From Oscillospiraceae bacterium (lineage in GTDB: Bacteria > Bacillota_A > Clostridia > Oscillospirales > CAG-272), in the NCBI GenBank assembly GCA_015064195.1, contig SVSO01000008.1, positions 1 through 31,849 of the forward strand: a stretch of 31,849 nt of DNA. Reading direction: 5' to 3'. Made by a program: the position numbers and the translations under genes. The notes under the pieces are model-generated. The model did not search any database. It was not told the DNA's origin and saw only the letters and a list, made by a program, of their open reading frames with translations. Positions 1 through 7,499 of the stretch are shown here, piece after piece. Every line of letters begins with the position of its first letter. Position 1 is the stretch's first letter.

Positions 1-669
1 AAAGCCCCGTTTATCTTCTCCAATTTCAACGGCACCTCCGGCGACGTGGACGTGCTGACCCATGAGGCCGGCCATGCCTTCGCCGGCTACACCACACGGG
101 ATTTTGAATTCTCCGCCAATGCACAGCCCACCATGGAATCCTGCGAATGTCACTCCATGTCCATGGAGTTTTTCGCGTGGAAATGGCTGGATCTGTTCTA
201 CGGAGACGACACCGACCGCGCCAAGTATATGCATCTGGAATCTGCGCTCATCTTTATCCCCTACGGCTGTATGGTTGACCATTTCCAGCATATCGTGTAT
301 GACAATCCCGACCTGACACCGGCAGAGCGTCACGAAGAATGGCTGAAGCTGGAGAAGCTTTATCGGCCCTATATGCAGTTCGGCGACGTGGAATTCTACG
401 CATCCGGACGCGGCTGGCAGAGACAGCTTCACATCTATCATTATCCCTTCTACTATATCGACTACTGCCTTGCGCAGACGGTTTCGCTGGAATTCTGGAG
501 CAGATCCCAGAAGGACTGGGCCGATGCATGGGAGCGGTATTACAAATTCGTCTGCGAGGGCGGAAAGAAGACCTTCGTCGGCCTCTGCGAAACGGCTGAC
601 ATCCGCATCCCCTTCGAGGACGGTGCGCTGAAGGACATCGCCGGCACTGCGGCGGACTGGCTGAAATAG
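1..669 (+). CDS. M3-family oligopeptidase (oligoendopeptidase F-like), 3' part only
   Basis: Zinc metallopeptidase that cleaves short peptides, normally in the cytoplasm. The frame is open from base 1, so the gene starts outside the window and only the last 222 residues are visible; the GTG at 46 is an internal Val codon, not a start. Visible residues 21-27 read HEAGHAF, the HExxH zinc site of family M3. It is followed by a Glu-rich segment (MESCECHSMSMEFF) where M3 enzymes carry the third zinc ligand. The later HIYHYPFYYIDYCLAQ stretch matches the His/Tyr substrate-binding region near the C-terminus of oligoendopeptidase F. Whole-family members are about 550-600 residues, so roughly 60% is missing upstream. 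It is convergent with the sigma factor gene and both run into one strong hairpin. Confidence 0.93.
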   Translation, partial: KAPFIFSNFNGTSGDVDVLTHEAGHAFAGYTTRDFEFSANAQPTMESCECHSMSMEFFAWKWLDLFYGDDTDRAKYMHLESALIFIPYGCMVDHFQHIVYDNPDLTPAERHEEWLKLEKLYRPYMQFGDVEFYASGRGWQRQLHIYHYPFYYIDYCLAQTVSLEFWSRSQKDWADAWERYYKFVCEGGKKTFVGLCETADIRIPFEDGALKDIAGTAADWLK

Positions 670-675
670 AAATAG

Positions 676-709
676 GCCGGGAGCGGCTGAAGCCGCTCCC
701 GGCAGTTTT
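676..709. terminator. Strong intrinsic terminator between convergent genes
   Basis: A perfect 12-bp stem (GCCGGGAGCGGC at 676-687 pairing with 692-703) has a TGAA loop and is followed on the plus strand by AGTTTTATT. On the minus strand the same stem is followed by CTATTTCTATTTC, a weaker U-rich run. It lies 7 bases after the M3 peptidase stop and touches the stop codon of the minus-strand sigma gene, so it probably serves both. Confidence 0.85.
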
Positions 710-2351
710 ATTCGATGCAGTCATATGCCATCACGACCGGCGGACAGCAGTAGTCCACATTCTTCAGGTGCAGACCCTTTTCGTAAGCCTCACGGACGAT
801 CGCCATCACAAAATAAGCCGTTGCATCGTGATAGCGGAACAGCTCCGGCACGGAGGTGAGATGCTTCGGCAGGGGCGTTCGCATGGATGCGGTGAAGCGG
901 GCGAATTCCTCACCCACGGCGGATTTGATCTCCTCCGTAGCCGCCCGGATGACCGCGCACAGCTCCGCGTATTCCGATTGCTTCAGCACGGGAATATCCA
1001 CGCACGGCTTGTTCCGGTGACTGCCGATCAGCCCCAGCCGCTCCAGCGTTGGCATATGGGTGAGCAGCTCGCTTGGGATCTCCGACCGCTCCTCCAGCGG
1101 AATGTCTGCGTAAATGCACCAGAGCAGCGGGATCACGTGATGGAAATACAGCTCATAGGAAAATGCGAACCGGTGTGGACTGTCCCACAGTGTGGTATCG
1201 AATTCGTACAGACGGACACGCCGTGTTCCGCCCGCTGTCATGGCTTCTGAGGTGCGATGCCCGCCGTGGATCATGTATTCCGATGCCATCCGGTATTCTT
1301 TGTCGTGATACCCCGCATCGAATGCGACCGCCTGTGCAAGCCACCGGCCGCCGTCTCTGCGCCACGGGAATTCCGGCCGCCGGATCTTATCCGTGCCGAA
1401 ATGCTGGAAATCCTGCAGTGCCTTCAGAATGGCGTACCGGTTCAGCTTGGTCTGCGCACGGACGCTCATGTCCGGCACAAAGGACATCGCCGCGATCTGC
1501 GCTGACATTTTTTCGAGAATGTGCCAGATCCCGTCAAAATGCCGGTGGGCAAAATCCAGCTGAGGGCGGAAATTTGCCAGCACATCCTGGGGTTTTGTGA
1601 TGATGAAATCCGTATACACCTTCCCGCTGTCGGTCTGCACCATCAATTCGCCGTTCACCAGCTTTTCTATGATCGGCTCGATATAGGCGGCGGGGATGCC
1701 GATGGCTTTTGAAAGTTCGCTTATCGTGACCGGCCTGTCATAGGCGAGGATCAGCAGATTCTGGGCGATCAGATCGTTTTCCACCAGCGTTAGCGGCTCA
1801 CCCTTCGGTCCTTCGGAACCGCCGAAGGAGATCCACAGCTTTCCCGGCAGACGGTTTTCTCTTGCTTCCATCGTTTCAAGTCCTTTCTTCATCTGACTGC
1901 GGCCGGAGGACAGACGGCTTTTCACCGTGCCTTCGGGAATTCTCAGCCCTTCGGCGATGTCGGCGATGCTCTGCCTGCCGAAATAATAGCGGATCAGCAC
2001 CTCCCGGGTGAGATGGCCGAGATGGTTCAGCTCCCGCCGCACCGCCGCCGATTCTTCGGGAGAGAGGGCATCCTCCTCCTCATCCTGCGGAATATCACAG
2101 CCCTCGTCGAAGCATACCGTCACCGGTGTGCGGTATTTTTTTCGCAGACGGTCGTTGTGCTTGTGGGAAAGTGTGGCTGTCAGCCATGTTACGGGATGCG
2201 CAATGCTCCCGCCTTTTTTGATAAACGCACAGGCAGCCAGCATAGTATCGCTGACCAGATCCTCCGCGTCCACCTGCGAATGGCAGACAGACATCGCAAA
2301 CCGCATCAGATCGTCGTAATATAAAATGATTTCGTTGATTGTCATCCACAT
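708..2351 (-). CDS. ECF-type RNA polymerase sigma factor with a ~370-residue C-terminal extension
   Basis: 547 residues. Residues about 5-70 fit sigma-70 region 2 (MRFAMSVCHSQVDAEDLVSDT), and about 105-160 fit region 4 with its helix-turn-helix (LTREVLIRYYFGRQSIADIAEGLRIPEGTVKSRL). The usual ECF protein ends near residue 170-190. Here another ~370 residues follow: a probable winged-helix segment (about 195-260, with VTISELSKAIGIPAAYIEPIIEKLVNGEL), then an unrecognised alpha/beta region containing YEFDTTLWDSP and FSYELYFHHVIPLLW. No anti-sigma gene is adjacent, so the extension may be the sensor or regulatory part (inference). Two ATGs are possible, 2351 and 2345; an AGG sits six bases before the second, so the protein may begin MTINE. 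It lies 82 bases downstream of an araC gene and has a candidate ECF-type promoter of its own. Confidence 0.85.
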   Translation of the reverse strand: MWMTINEIILYYDDLMRFAMSVCHSQVDAEDLVSDTMLAACAFIKKGGSIAHPVTWLTATLSHKHNDRLRKKYRTPVTVCFDEGCDIPQDEEEDALSPEESAAVRRELNHLGHLTREVLIRYYFGRQSIADIAEGLRIPEGTVKSRLSSGRSQMKKGLETMEARENRLPGKLWISFGGSEGPKGEPLTLVENDLIAQNLLILAYDRPVTISELSKAIGIPAAYIEPIIEKLVNGELMVQTDSGKVYTDFIITKPQDVLANFRPQLDFAHRHFDGIWHILEKMSAQIAAMSFVPDMSVRAQTKLNRYAILKALQDFQHFGTDKIRRPEFPWRRDGGRWLAQAVAFDAGYHDKEYRMASEYMIHGGHRTSEAMTAGGTRRVRLYEFDTTLWDSPHRFAFSYELYFHHVIPLLWCIYADIPLEERSEIPSELLTHMPTLERLGLIGSHRNKPCVDIPVLKQSEYAELCAVIRAATEEIKSAVGEEFARFTASMRTPLPKHLTSVPELFRYHDATAYFVMAIVREAYEKGLHLKNVDYCCPPVVMAYDCIE

Positions 2352-2387
2352 CCTGCTTTCCGGAATGCATTTGAAGCTTCACCGGTA

Positions 2388-2414
2388 TAGTCGCAAAAAT
2401 GGGCACACGGTTCG
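2388..2414 (-). promoter_or_regulatory. Candidate ECF-sigma promoter upstream of the sigma gene
   Basis: Read on the minus strand, CGAACC (2409-2414) is followed after 15 bases by CGACTA (2388-2393). This resembles the general ECF promoter form with an AAC-containing -35 and a CGTC-like -10 element, which is often autoregulated. It lies about 40 bases before the start codon. There is one mismatch in each core element, and no consensus is known for this particular sigma. Confidence 0.4.
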
Positions 2415-2433
2415 GACTTGAGACGGAATTTTT

Positions 2434-2640
2434 TTATTTTTTGAAATATTCCGACGGGGAGACGCCCATGCGTTTTTTGAAGCTGCGGGAGAAGTAGCCG
2501 TAGCTTGAAAAGCCCACACGGGCAGCGATCTCGGTCATGGACAGCGGGTCCCGATGGAGATAGCGGATTGAATGCTCGATGCGGTATTCGTTCAGATAAT
2601 CGGTGAAGGTCACGCCGAAATTCTGCTTGAACAGGGTGCA
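2434..2640 (-). repeat. Duplicated DNA segment, copy A (3' end of araC copy 1)
   Basis: Matches 4979-5185 base for base without gaps. By my own count there are 13 mismatches over 2461-2640 against 5006-5185. Identity then falls sharply: about 20 mismatches in the next 60 bases. The segment encodes the C-terminal half of the DNA-binding domain. Confidence 0.85.
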
Positions 2641-3336
2641 GAAATGCCCCTTGCTGTAGCCGAGTGCGGCGGCGATTTCTTTGGTGGTCAGGTCTTCGGT
2701 GAAATGATGCTCGATGTGAATCTGCACTGCGCGGATAAACGCAATATTCCGGTGGGTGTCGGTATTTTTTTCAATGAGCGGCACGTATTCAAACAGCCGG
2801 CTGATGAGCTGGCAGACCGCGCCGGTGAGACGGCATTCGCCCACCAGCGCATCGCTCTGCGCCAGCTGATAGGCTTCATGCACCCGCATCAGATCGTCGG
2901 TGATCCGCAAGGCAGCGTCAGTTCCGGCGGGGACGCGATTGGAAAAGGACAGCAGCCCGTCGAGAATCTTATTTCGCACTGCCTCCACCTTGATGCCGCA
3001 CAGACTGGTGAAGAATCGCAGATCGATCACTGCATGGATGTAGCGCACAGGCTCAGAGGGTGAGATTGTGCCTTTGTGGATCTCGTAGGGATTGATGATC
3101 AGAATGTCGCCCGGCTCGAGTGACAGCGGTGTGCCGTCGAGCTCTGCCCGCAGATGACCGGTGCAGAGACAGTGAACTTCAAGCTCGATGTGCCCATGAT
3201 TCTGAAATGCATTGCCGGTTTGTCTGCGTTTGTAGTCATACCACACCGGATCCGGTACGGACGGATCGTGAAAACTGAATTCGACCGTCTCCACAGGGCT
3301 TGGAAAATCCTGCCAGCGATGAGTTGGATTTTGCAT
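2434..3336 (-). CDS. AraC-family transcriptional regulator (copy 1)
   Basis: 300 residues. An N-terminal cupin-like sensor domain is visible (about 35-105: NHGHIELEVHCLCTGHLRAELDG, then LEPGDILIINPYEIHKG). A linker leads to a C-terminal double helix-turn-helix (about 205-300) with the AraC signature ending EIAARVGFSSYGYFSRSFKKRMGVSPSEYFKK. Family members of this type sense sugars or other small molecules in the cytoplasm and bind direct repeats. The start ATG has a GGGAG ribosome site 8 bases upstream. The gene is divergent from lipoprotein copy 1 over a 171-base gap, so it most likely controls that gene (inference). Its last ~200 bases are nearly identical to those of copy 2. The sigma factor gene follows 82 bases downstream. 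Confidence 0.93.
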   Translation of the reverse strand: MQNPTHRWQDFPSPVETVEFSFHDPSVPDPVWYDYKRRQTGNAFQNHGHIELEVHCLCTGHLRAELDGTPLSLEPGDILIINPYEIHKGTISPSEPVRYIHAVIDLRFFTSLCGIKVEAVRNKILDGLLSFSNRVPAGTDAALRITDDLMRVHEAYQLAQSDALVGECRLTGAVCQLISRLFEYVPLIEKNTDTHRNIAFIRAVQIHIEHHFTEDLTTKEIAAALGYSKGHFCTLFKQNFGVTFTDYLNEYRIEHSIRYLHRDPLSMTEIAARVGFSSYGYFSRSFKKRMGVSPSEYFKK

Positions 3337-3378
3337 ACAGACACTCCCTTTCGGAAAAAATCTTAATATTTTATATCA

Positions 3379-3407
3379 ATTATATCACAAAAGCCAGCAT
3401 AATGCAA
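3379..3407 (-). promoter_or_regulatory. Promoter of araC copy 1
   Basis: On the minus strand TTGCAT (3402-3407), a 17-base spacer and TATAAT (3379-3384) form a sigma-A-type promoter about 40 bases before the araC start. The same TTGCAA/T-17-TATAAT arrangement precedes araC copy 2. Confidence 0.75.
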
Positions 3408-3421
3408 GCATCGCCGTAATA

Positions 3422-3477
3422 TTGTGCAAGAAATGATGAATCTTGTTGCAGACAGGGCGCGAGTGGTGTGCTATAAT
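3422..3477 (+). promoter_or_regulatory. Promoter and candidate AraC operator of lipoprotein copy 1
   Basis: The -10 is TATAAT (3472-3477). There is no good -35 at 17 bases; instead AATCTTGTTGCAG (3439-3451) ends 20 bases before the -10. TGTGCAAG (3423-3430) and TGTTGCAG (3444-3451) form an imperfect direct repeat 21 bases apart, the spacing typical of AraC half-sites. The same 13-base block occurs at the same distance before copy 2. A weak -35 with a nearby direct repeat suggests activator dependence (inference). Confidence 0.55.
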
Positions 3478-3507
3478 TAAATAAATCATAATCAGGAGGA
3501 AATTATC

Positions 3508-4947
3508 ATGAAACGATCCATATCTCTGCTTCTTGCCGCACTGCTGCTGGCATCCGTGTCCTGCGGTGATTCCGGTACAGCCTCTGGTTCGGACACCACG
3601 GCGGCTGATACCACAACCGCAGCCCCTGTTGATACAAGCCGCCTCGGTGAGCTTGGCGAGCAGGATTTCGGAGGCAAGACCTTCACGATTCTGGATGCCA
3701 ACGATTATCCGGATATGCATATCAATATGCCCGGCGATGAGATGAACGGCGATATTATCAACGATGCGCTGTTCGAGCGCGACGGTAAGATCGAAGATCT
3801 GTTCAATGTGGATATCAAGTACGAGCAGATCACCAATGCCACCAACGGCATCAACACCCTGCGCAGCTCCGAGCTTGCCGGAGACGGGATCTACAATCTC
3901 TGCATTTCCACCGTATGCGGCGGACGGCTTGCAACGCTTGCCACGGAGGGAATCCTTGCCAATCTCTGCGCCATTCCCAATCTGACGCTGGATGCCAACT
4001 GGTGGAGCCGCCTGATGTATGAGAACTGCCGCCTCGGGGACAAGATGTACTTCACAACCGGCGATATTTCCCCCACCGTTTATCAGACGCCGGGATGTAT
4101 TTATCTGAATCAGAAGCTGCTTGTCGATTATCAGATCGATACGGATTTCTATCAGCTGGTGCGCGACGGCAAATGGACTGTGGATGAGCTGCTGAATGTG
4201 ACAAGAGATGCGGCAATCGATGTGAATCAGGACGGCGCGATGAAGGTCGGCGATGACTTTTTCGGAATGATCTACCTCACCAATGCGGTCACATCCTCCA
4301 TCATGCTGGTGGGCTGCGGAGAATCACTGCTGGCCAATGACGGACAGAATTTAAGCGTTGCACTGAATTCGGAGCGGCTTGCGGACGTGGTGGAAAAGAT
4401 CCGTGAGGTGTCTGAGCCGGTGTCCTATTCCAAGCAGAGCACCGTATTCGATCTGACGTTCAAGGTTGACAAGGCCATTGCGGGTGTCAACTGTGTGGAG
4501 ATCGCCATTACCGATCTGCGCGATATGGAGAGCGATTATCTCGTTCTGCCCATGCCGAAATTCGATGAGGCGCAGGAGGGATACCGCAGTATGCTCAACG
4601 GCTGGGCTGACTGCTTCGTCGCTGTACCGAAGGGCGCAGAGGCCGAATTCACCGGCTTTATCACAGAAGCACTGGCGTATGAATCCTATGCAAGCGTCCG
4701 TCCGAAGGTGTATGATCTGGTGCTCAAGCAGAAGGGCGCCCGGGATGAAGGAAGCGCGGAGATGCTGGATATTATCTTCAACACCACCTATCTCGATTTC
4801 ATGGGCATCTATGAGTTTGCGAGCCTTCCCACCGGCATGGCAAACGTGCTGTTCAAGGACAGACCGCTGGCATCCACGCTGGCATCCTATCAGACCAAAG
4901 CGGAAACCGCTATCGCATCCTTCGTGGAAAATTGGATACAGGAATAA
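3508..4947 (+). CDS. Solute-binding-protein-like lipoprotein (copy 1)
   Basis: 479 residues. A signal peptide (residues 1-18: MKRS, then a Leu/Ala core) ends at a lipobox with Cys19 (ASVSC), so it should be a membrane-anchored surface lipoprotein. A Ser/Thr/Asp-rich linker (20-45) precedes the globular part, which begins FGGKTFTILDANDYPD. The size, the linker and the late motif LVLPMPKFDEAQ fit ABC-type extracellular solute-binding proteins of the carbohydrate class (family inference; the ligand is unknown). An AGGAGG ribosome site is 8 bases before the ATG. No permease or ATPase gene lies near. It is divergent from araC copy 1 and is followed by a bidirectional terminator. About half of its residues match copy 2 across the C-terminal half. 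Confidence 0.85.
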   Translation: MKRSISLLLAALLLASVSCGDSGTASGSDTTAADTTTAAPVDTSRLGELGEQDFGGKTFTILDANDYPDMHINMPGDEMNGDIINDALFERDGKIEDLFNVDIKYEQITNATNGINTLRSSELAGDGIYNLCISTVCGGRLATLATEGILANLCAIPNLTLDANWWSRLMYENCRLGDKMYFTTGDISPTVYQTPGCIYLNQKLLVDYQIDTDFYQLVRDGKWTVDELLNVTRDAAIDVNQDGAMKVGDDFFGMIYLTNAVTSSIMLVGCGESLLANDGQNLSVALNSERLADVVEKIREVSEPVSYSKQSTVFDLTFKVDKAIAGVNCVEIAITDLRDMESDYLVLPMPKFDEAQEGYRSMLNGWADCFVAVPKGAEAEFTGFITEALAYESYASVRPKVYDLVLKQKGARDEGSAEMLDIIFNTTYLDFMGIYEFASLPTGMANVLFKDRPLASTLASYQTKAETAIASFVENWIQE

Positions 4948-4951
4948 TGGA

Positions 4952-4978
4952 AAAAAGCACGGTTTTACCGTGCTTTTT
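4952..4978. terminator. Bidirectional terminator between lipoprotein 1 and araC 2
   Basis: Stem AAAAAGCACGG (4952-4962) pairs with CCGTGCTTTTT (4968-4978) around a TTTTA loop. The A-run and T-run on both sides make it work in either direction, as needed between these convergent genes. Confidence 0.88.
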
Positions 4979-5185
4979 CTATTTTTTGAAATATTCCGAC
5001 GGGGAGATGCCCATGCGTTTTTTGAAGCTGCGGGAGAAGTAGCCGTAGTTTGAGAAGCCCACACGGGCGGCGATCTCGGTCATGGACAGCGGATCCTGAT
5101 GGAGATACTGGATCGCCTGTTCGATGCGGTATTCGTTCAGATAATCGGTGAAGGTCATGCCGAAATTCTGCTTGAACAGGGTGCA
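4979..5185 (-). repeat. Duplicated DNA segment, copy B (3' end of araC copy 2)
   Basis: Partner of 2434-2640; ungapped and about 93% identical over the 180 bases I counted. The boundary of high identity falls inside the gene, not at a gene end. Confidence 0.85.
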
Positions 5186-5881
5186 GAAATAGCACTTGTT
5201 GTAACGAAGCTCGGAGGCGGTGCGCTCCGTGGTCAGATCCTCGGCGAAATGCTCCTCCACAAAGCCGAGGACGGTATGGATGAATTCCACACTGCGCTTG
5301 GTGTTGGTCAGATTCTCCGTGGGCGGCGCGTGGAGAAACAGCCGGCCGATCAGGGTGCAGATCGCGCCCGTCAAACAGCTGTCTCCCGCTGACGGCAGGG
5401 ATTTTGCCAGCTCGTAGGCTTCAAACAGCCGCATCAGCTCAGATACGATCTGCCGCGCACCGTCCGTGTCTGCGGTGAGATGATTGGGGAAACGAAGCTT
5501 TCCGCTGCAGATCTTATTGCGCAGTGCCTCCACCTCAGAGCCGCAGCTGCTGGTGAAGTGGCGCAGATCGAATACGGTATGGACATAGCGTGCCGGCTTG
5601 CCGGGAGCGATGCGGCCTTCATGCAGCTCGTAGGGGTTGACGATGAGAATATCGCCGGGGGAGAGGGTGAATTCATGCCCGCCCACCGTTACCTGCATCT
5701 GACCGTGCATCATGCAGTGAATCTCCATCTCCTTGTGAAGATGGTTGTCCATGATAATGCCGGCCTCCTTGGAGCTTCCGTAAAACCATGTCGGCGCGGG
5801 ATGATTGGGATCGAAGAAACTGTAATCGGCGGCATGAGCGGGCGTGCGGAGATACCGCCAATTTGGGGAACAGAGCATCAT
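4979..5881 (-). CDS. AraC-family transcriptional regulator (copy 2)
   Basis: 300 residues, the same length and domain order as copy 1. A cupin-like sensor (about 35-105: DNHLHKEMEIHCMMHGQMQVTVGG, then LSPGDILIVNPYELHEG) is followed by a double helix-turn-helix ending EYFKK. The first helix-turn-helix (TTERTASELRYNKCYFCTLF) departs from copy 1 (TKEIAAALGYSKGHFCTLF), while the second is almost the same. AGGTGG lies 7 bases before the ATG. It is divergent from lipoprotein copy 2 over about 158 bases. The sensor half differs clearly from copy 1, so the two probably read different signals through similar DNA sites (inference). Confidence 0.93.
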   Translation of the reverse strand: MMLCSPNWRYLRTPAHAADYSFFDPNHPAPTWFYGSSKEAGIIMDNHLHKEMEIHCMMHGQMQVTVGGHEFTLSPGDILIVNPYELHEGRIAPGKPARYVHTVFDLRHFTSSCGSEVEALRNKICSGKLRFPNHLTADTDGARQIVSELMRLFEAYELAKSLPSAGDSCLTGAICTLIGRLFLHAPPTENLTNTKRSVEFIHTVLGFVEEHFAEDLTTERTASELRYNKCYFCTLFKQNFGMTFTDYLNEYRIEQAIQYLHQDPLSMTEIAARVGFSNYGYFSRSFKKRMGISPSEYFKK

Positions 5882-5910
5882 AAGCAGACCACCTTTTATG
5901 TATTACAAAT

Positions 5911-5939
5911 ATTATACCATAAATCCCCTGATTTTGCAA
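5911..5939 (-). promoter_or_regulatory. Promoter of araC copy 2
   Basis: Minus-strand TTGCAA (5934-5939), 17 bases, TATAAT (5911-5916). It lies about 30 bases before the araC start. Confidence 0.75.
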
Positions 5940-5954
5940 GTAAAATACAAATAT

Positions 5955-6009
5955 AGTGTATAAAATTGCAAATCCTGTTGTAGCATTGGGGAAGTAAGTA
6001 TGGTATAAT
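5955..6009 (+). promoter_or_regulatory. Promoter and candidate AraC operator of lipoprotein copy 2
   Basis: The -10 TATAAT is at 6004-6009. AATCCTGTTGTAG (5971-5983) ends exactly 20 bases before it and matches the copy 1 block at 11 of 13 positions. The 15 bases in front also share a GTGnAnnAAAT pattern with copy 1. A candidate shared regulator site. Confidence 0.55.
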
Positions 6010-6039
6010 GAAATTACCATGACAAAGGAGGCTTGTTTT

Positions 6040-7467
6040 ATGAAAAAATCTACAGCTCTGATACTTGCCGCACTGCTTCTCATGTCGGTGTCCTGCGGCG
6101 AATCCGGAACGCCGGATGCCGTCACCGATGAAACAACCACTGCCGCTCCGGTGGAGACGGACTATTACGATCTGCTTGGAAAAAAGAATTTTGAAGGCGC
6201 AGTTTATACCATCCTCGATGCCAATGATTATGTCGATGTAGCAATCAATATGCCCGGCGAGGAGATGAACGGCGATATCATCAACGATGAATTGTTCATG
6301 CGCGATGCCAAGATTGAAGAATTGTACAATATGGTGATCGAATATGTTCAGTTCAGCGATGCAACGGCGGGTACGGATCAGCTTCGCAGTTCGGTGCTCG
6401 CGGGAGAAGAAGCGTTCAACCTGTGCTTCTCATCCATATCCGGCGGACGGCTGTCCACACTTTCAACGGATGGAATTCTTGCAAACCTGTGCGAAATTCC
6501 GCATCTGAAGCTGGATGCCGCCTGGTGGAGCCGGCTGATGTATGAAAATTTCCAGCTGGCCGGAAAAATGTATATTACCGCCGGTGACATTTCCCCTGCA
6601 CTGTATCAGGCACCGACCTGTGTCTATCTGAACAAAAAATTACTGGAAGAATATCAGATCGATACAGATTTCTACACGCTTGTCAATGAAGGCAAATGGA
6701 CTGTGGACGAACTGATCGTCATCACCAAGGATAAGGATCAGGATCTGAATCAAGACGGAAAAATGCATATGAATTATGATTTCTACGGACTTGCATATCA
6801 GAACATTCCGCTGGCTTCCTCCACGATGCTGGTAGGCTGCGGTGTGGAATTGTGTGAGAATGACGGCGAGAATCTGACCATCAATCTGGTCACGGAACGC
6901 ACGGCAAACGTGGTAGAAAAGCTTCAGGCGCTGACAGATCGCATCAATTATGCGGACATGAATGACATATACAAGAAAGCATTTATCAATGACAGAGCGC
7001 TTGCAATGATTCACTCGGTCGGTACTGCGCAAAGCCATCTTCGCGATATGAAAAGCGACTTCCTCATGCTTCCCATGCCGAAGTATGATGAAGCGCAAAA
7101 AGAGTATCGCTCTCTGATGAACGCATGGAGTCAGTGCTTCGCGGCAATTCCCATGAATGCGGATCCGGAATTCTCCGGATTTATCACGGAAGCGCTGGCG
7201 TACGAATCCTACACCAATCTCCGTCCGCAGGTATATGATCTGGTCTACAAGCAGAAAGCGGCCCGTGATGAGGGAAGCGCACAGATGCTGGATGTTATTT
7301 TCAATTCCGTATACATCGATTTCATGCCTGCATATGGCTTTGGCATGACAGAAGCTCTGCGCGGAATCGTGTTTGATGAAAAACCGCTGGCATCGACGGT
7401 TGAGAGTTACATTCAAACCGGCAATCAGAGAGTAGCGGATTTCATGAAAGCATGGAAAGGTGAATAA
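6040..7467 (+). CDS. Solute-binding-protein-like lipoprotein (copy 2)
   Basis: 475 residues from the ATG at 6040, chosen because AAAGGAGG sits 7 bases upstream and the protein then begins with a proper signal peptide (MKKSTALILAALLLMSVSC, lipid-modified Cys19). An in-frame ATG at 6019 would put seven residues in front and lacks a ribosome site. The globular part starts after a Thr/Pro-rich linker and keeps the family landmarks TILDANDYVD, INMPGEEMNGDIINDELFMRD, WWSRLMYENF and LMLPMPKYDEAQ. It is probably a surface receptor for an unknown solute. No transporter partner genes are adjacent. The DNA looks more AT-rich, with more GAA and AAT codons, than copies 1 and 3. Confidence 0.85.
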   Translation: MKKSTALILAALLLMSVSCGESGTPDAVTDETTTAAPVETDYYDLLGKKNFEGAVYTILDANDYVDVAINMPGEEMNGDIINDELFMRDAKIEELYNMVIEYVQFSDATAGTDQLRSSVLAGEEAFNLCFSSISGGRLSTLSTDGILANLCEIPHLKLDAAWWSRLMYENFQLAGKMYITAGDISPALYQAPTCVYLNKKLLEEYQIDTDFYTLVNEGKWTVDELIVITKDKDQDLNQDGKMHMNYDFYGLAYQNIPLASSTMLVGCGVELCENDGENLTINLVTERTANVVEKLQALTDRINYADMNDIYKKAFINDRALAMIHSVGTAQSHLRDMKSDFLMLPMPKYDEAQKEYRSLMNAWSQCFAAIPMNADPEFSGFITEALAYESYTNLRPQVYDLVYKQKAARDEGSAQMLDVIFNSVYIDFMPAYGFGMTEALRGIVFDEKPLASTVESYIQTGNQRVADFMKAWKGE

Positions 7468-7471
7468 AACG

Positions 7472-7496
7472 AAAAGGGGCCGATTGGCCCCTTTTT
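7472..7496. terminator. Terminator between lipoprotein 2 and the SGNH gene
   Basis: Stem AAAAGGGGCC (7472-7481) pairs with GGCCCCTTTT (7486-7495) around GATT, followed by T and by A-rich sequence on the other side. Convergent genes share it. Confidence 0.85.
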
Positions 7497-7499
7497 CAT

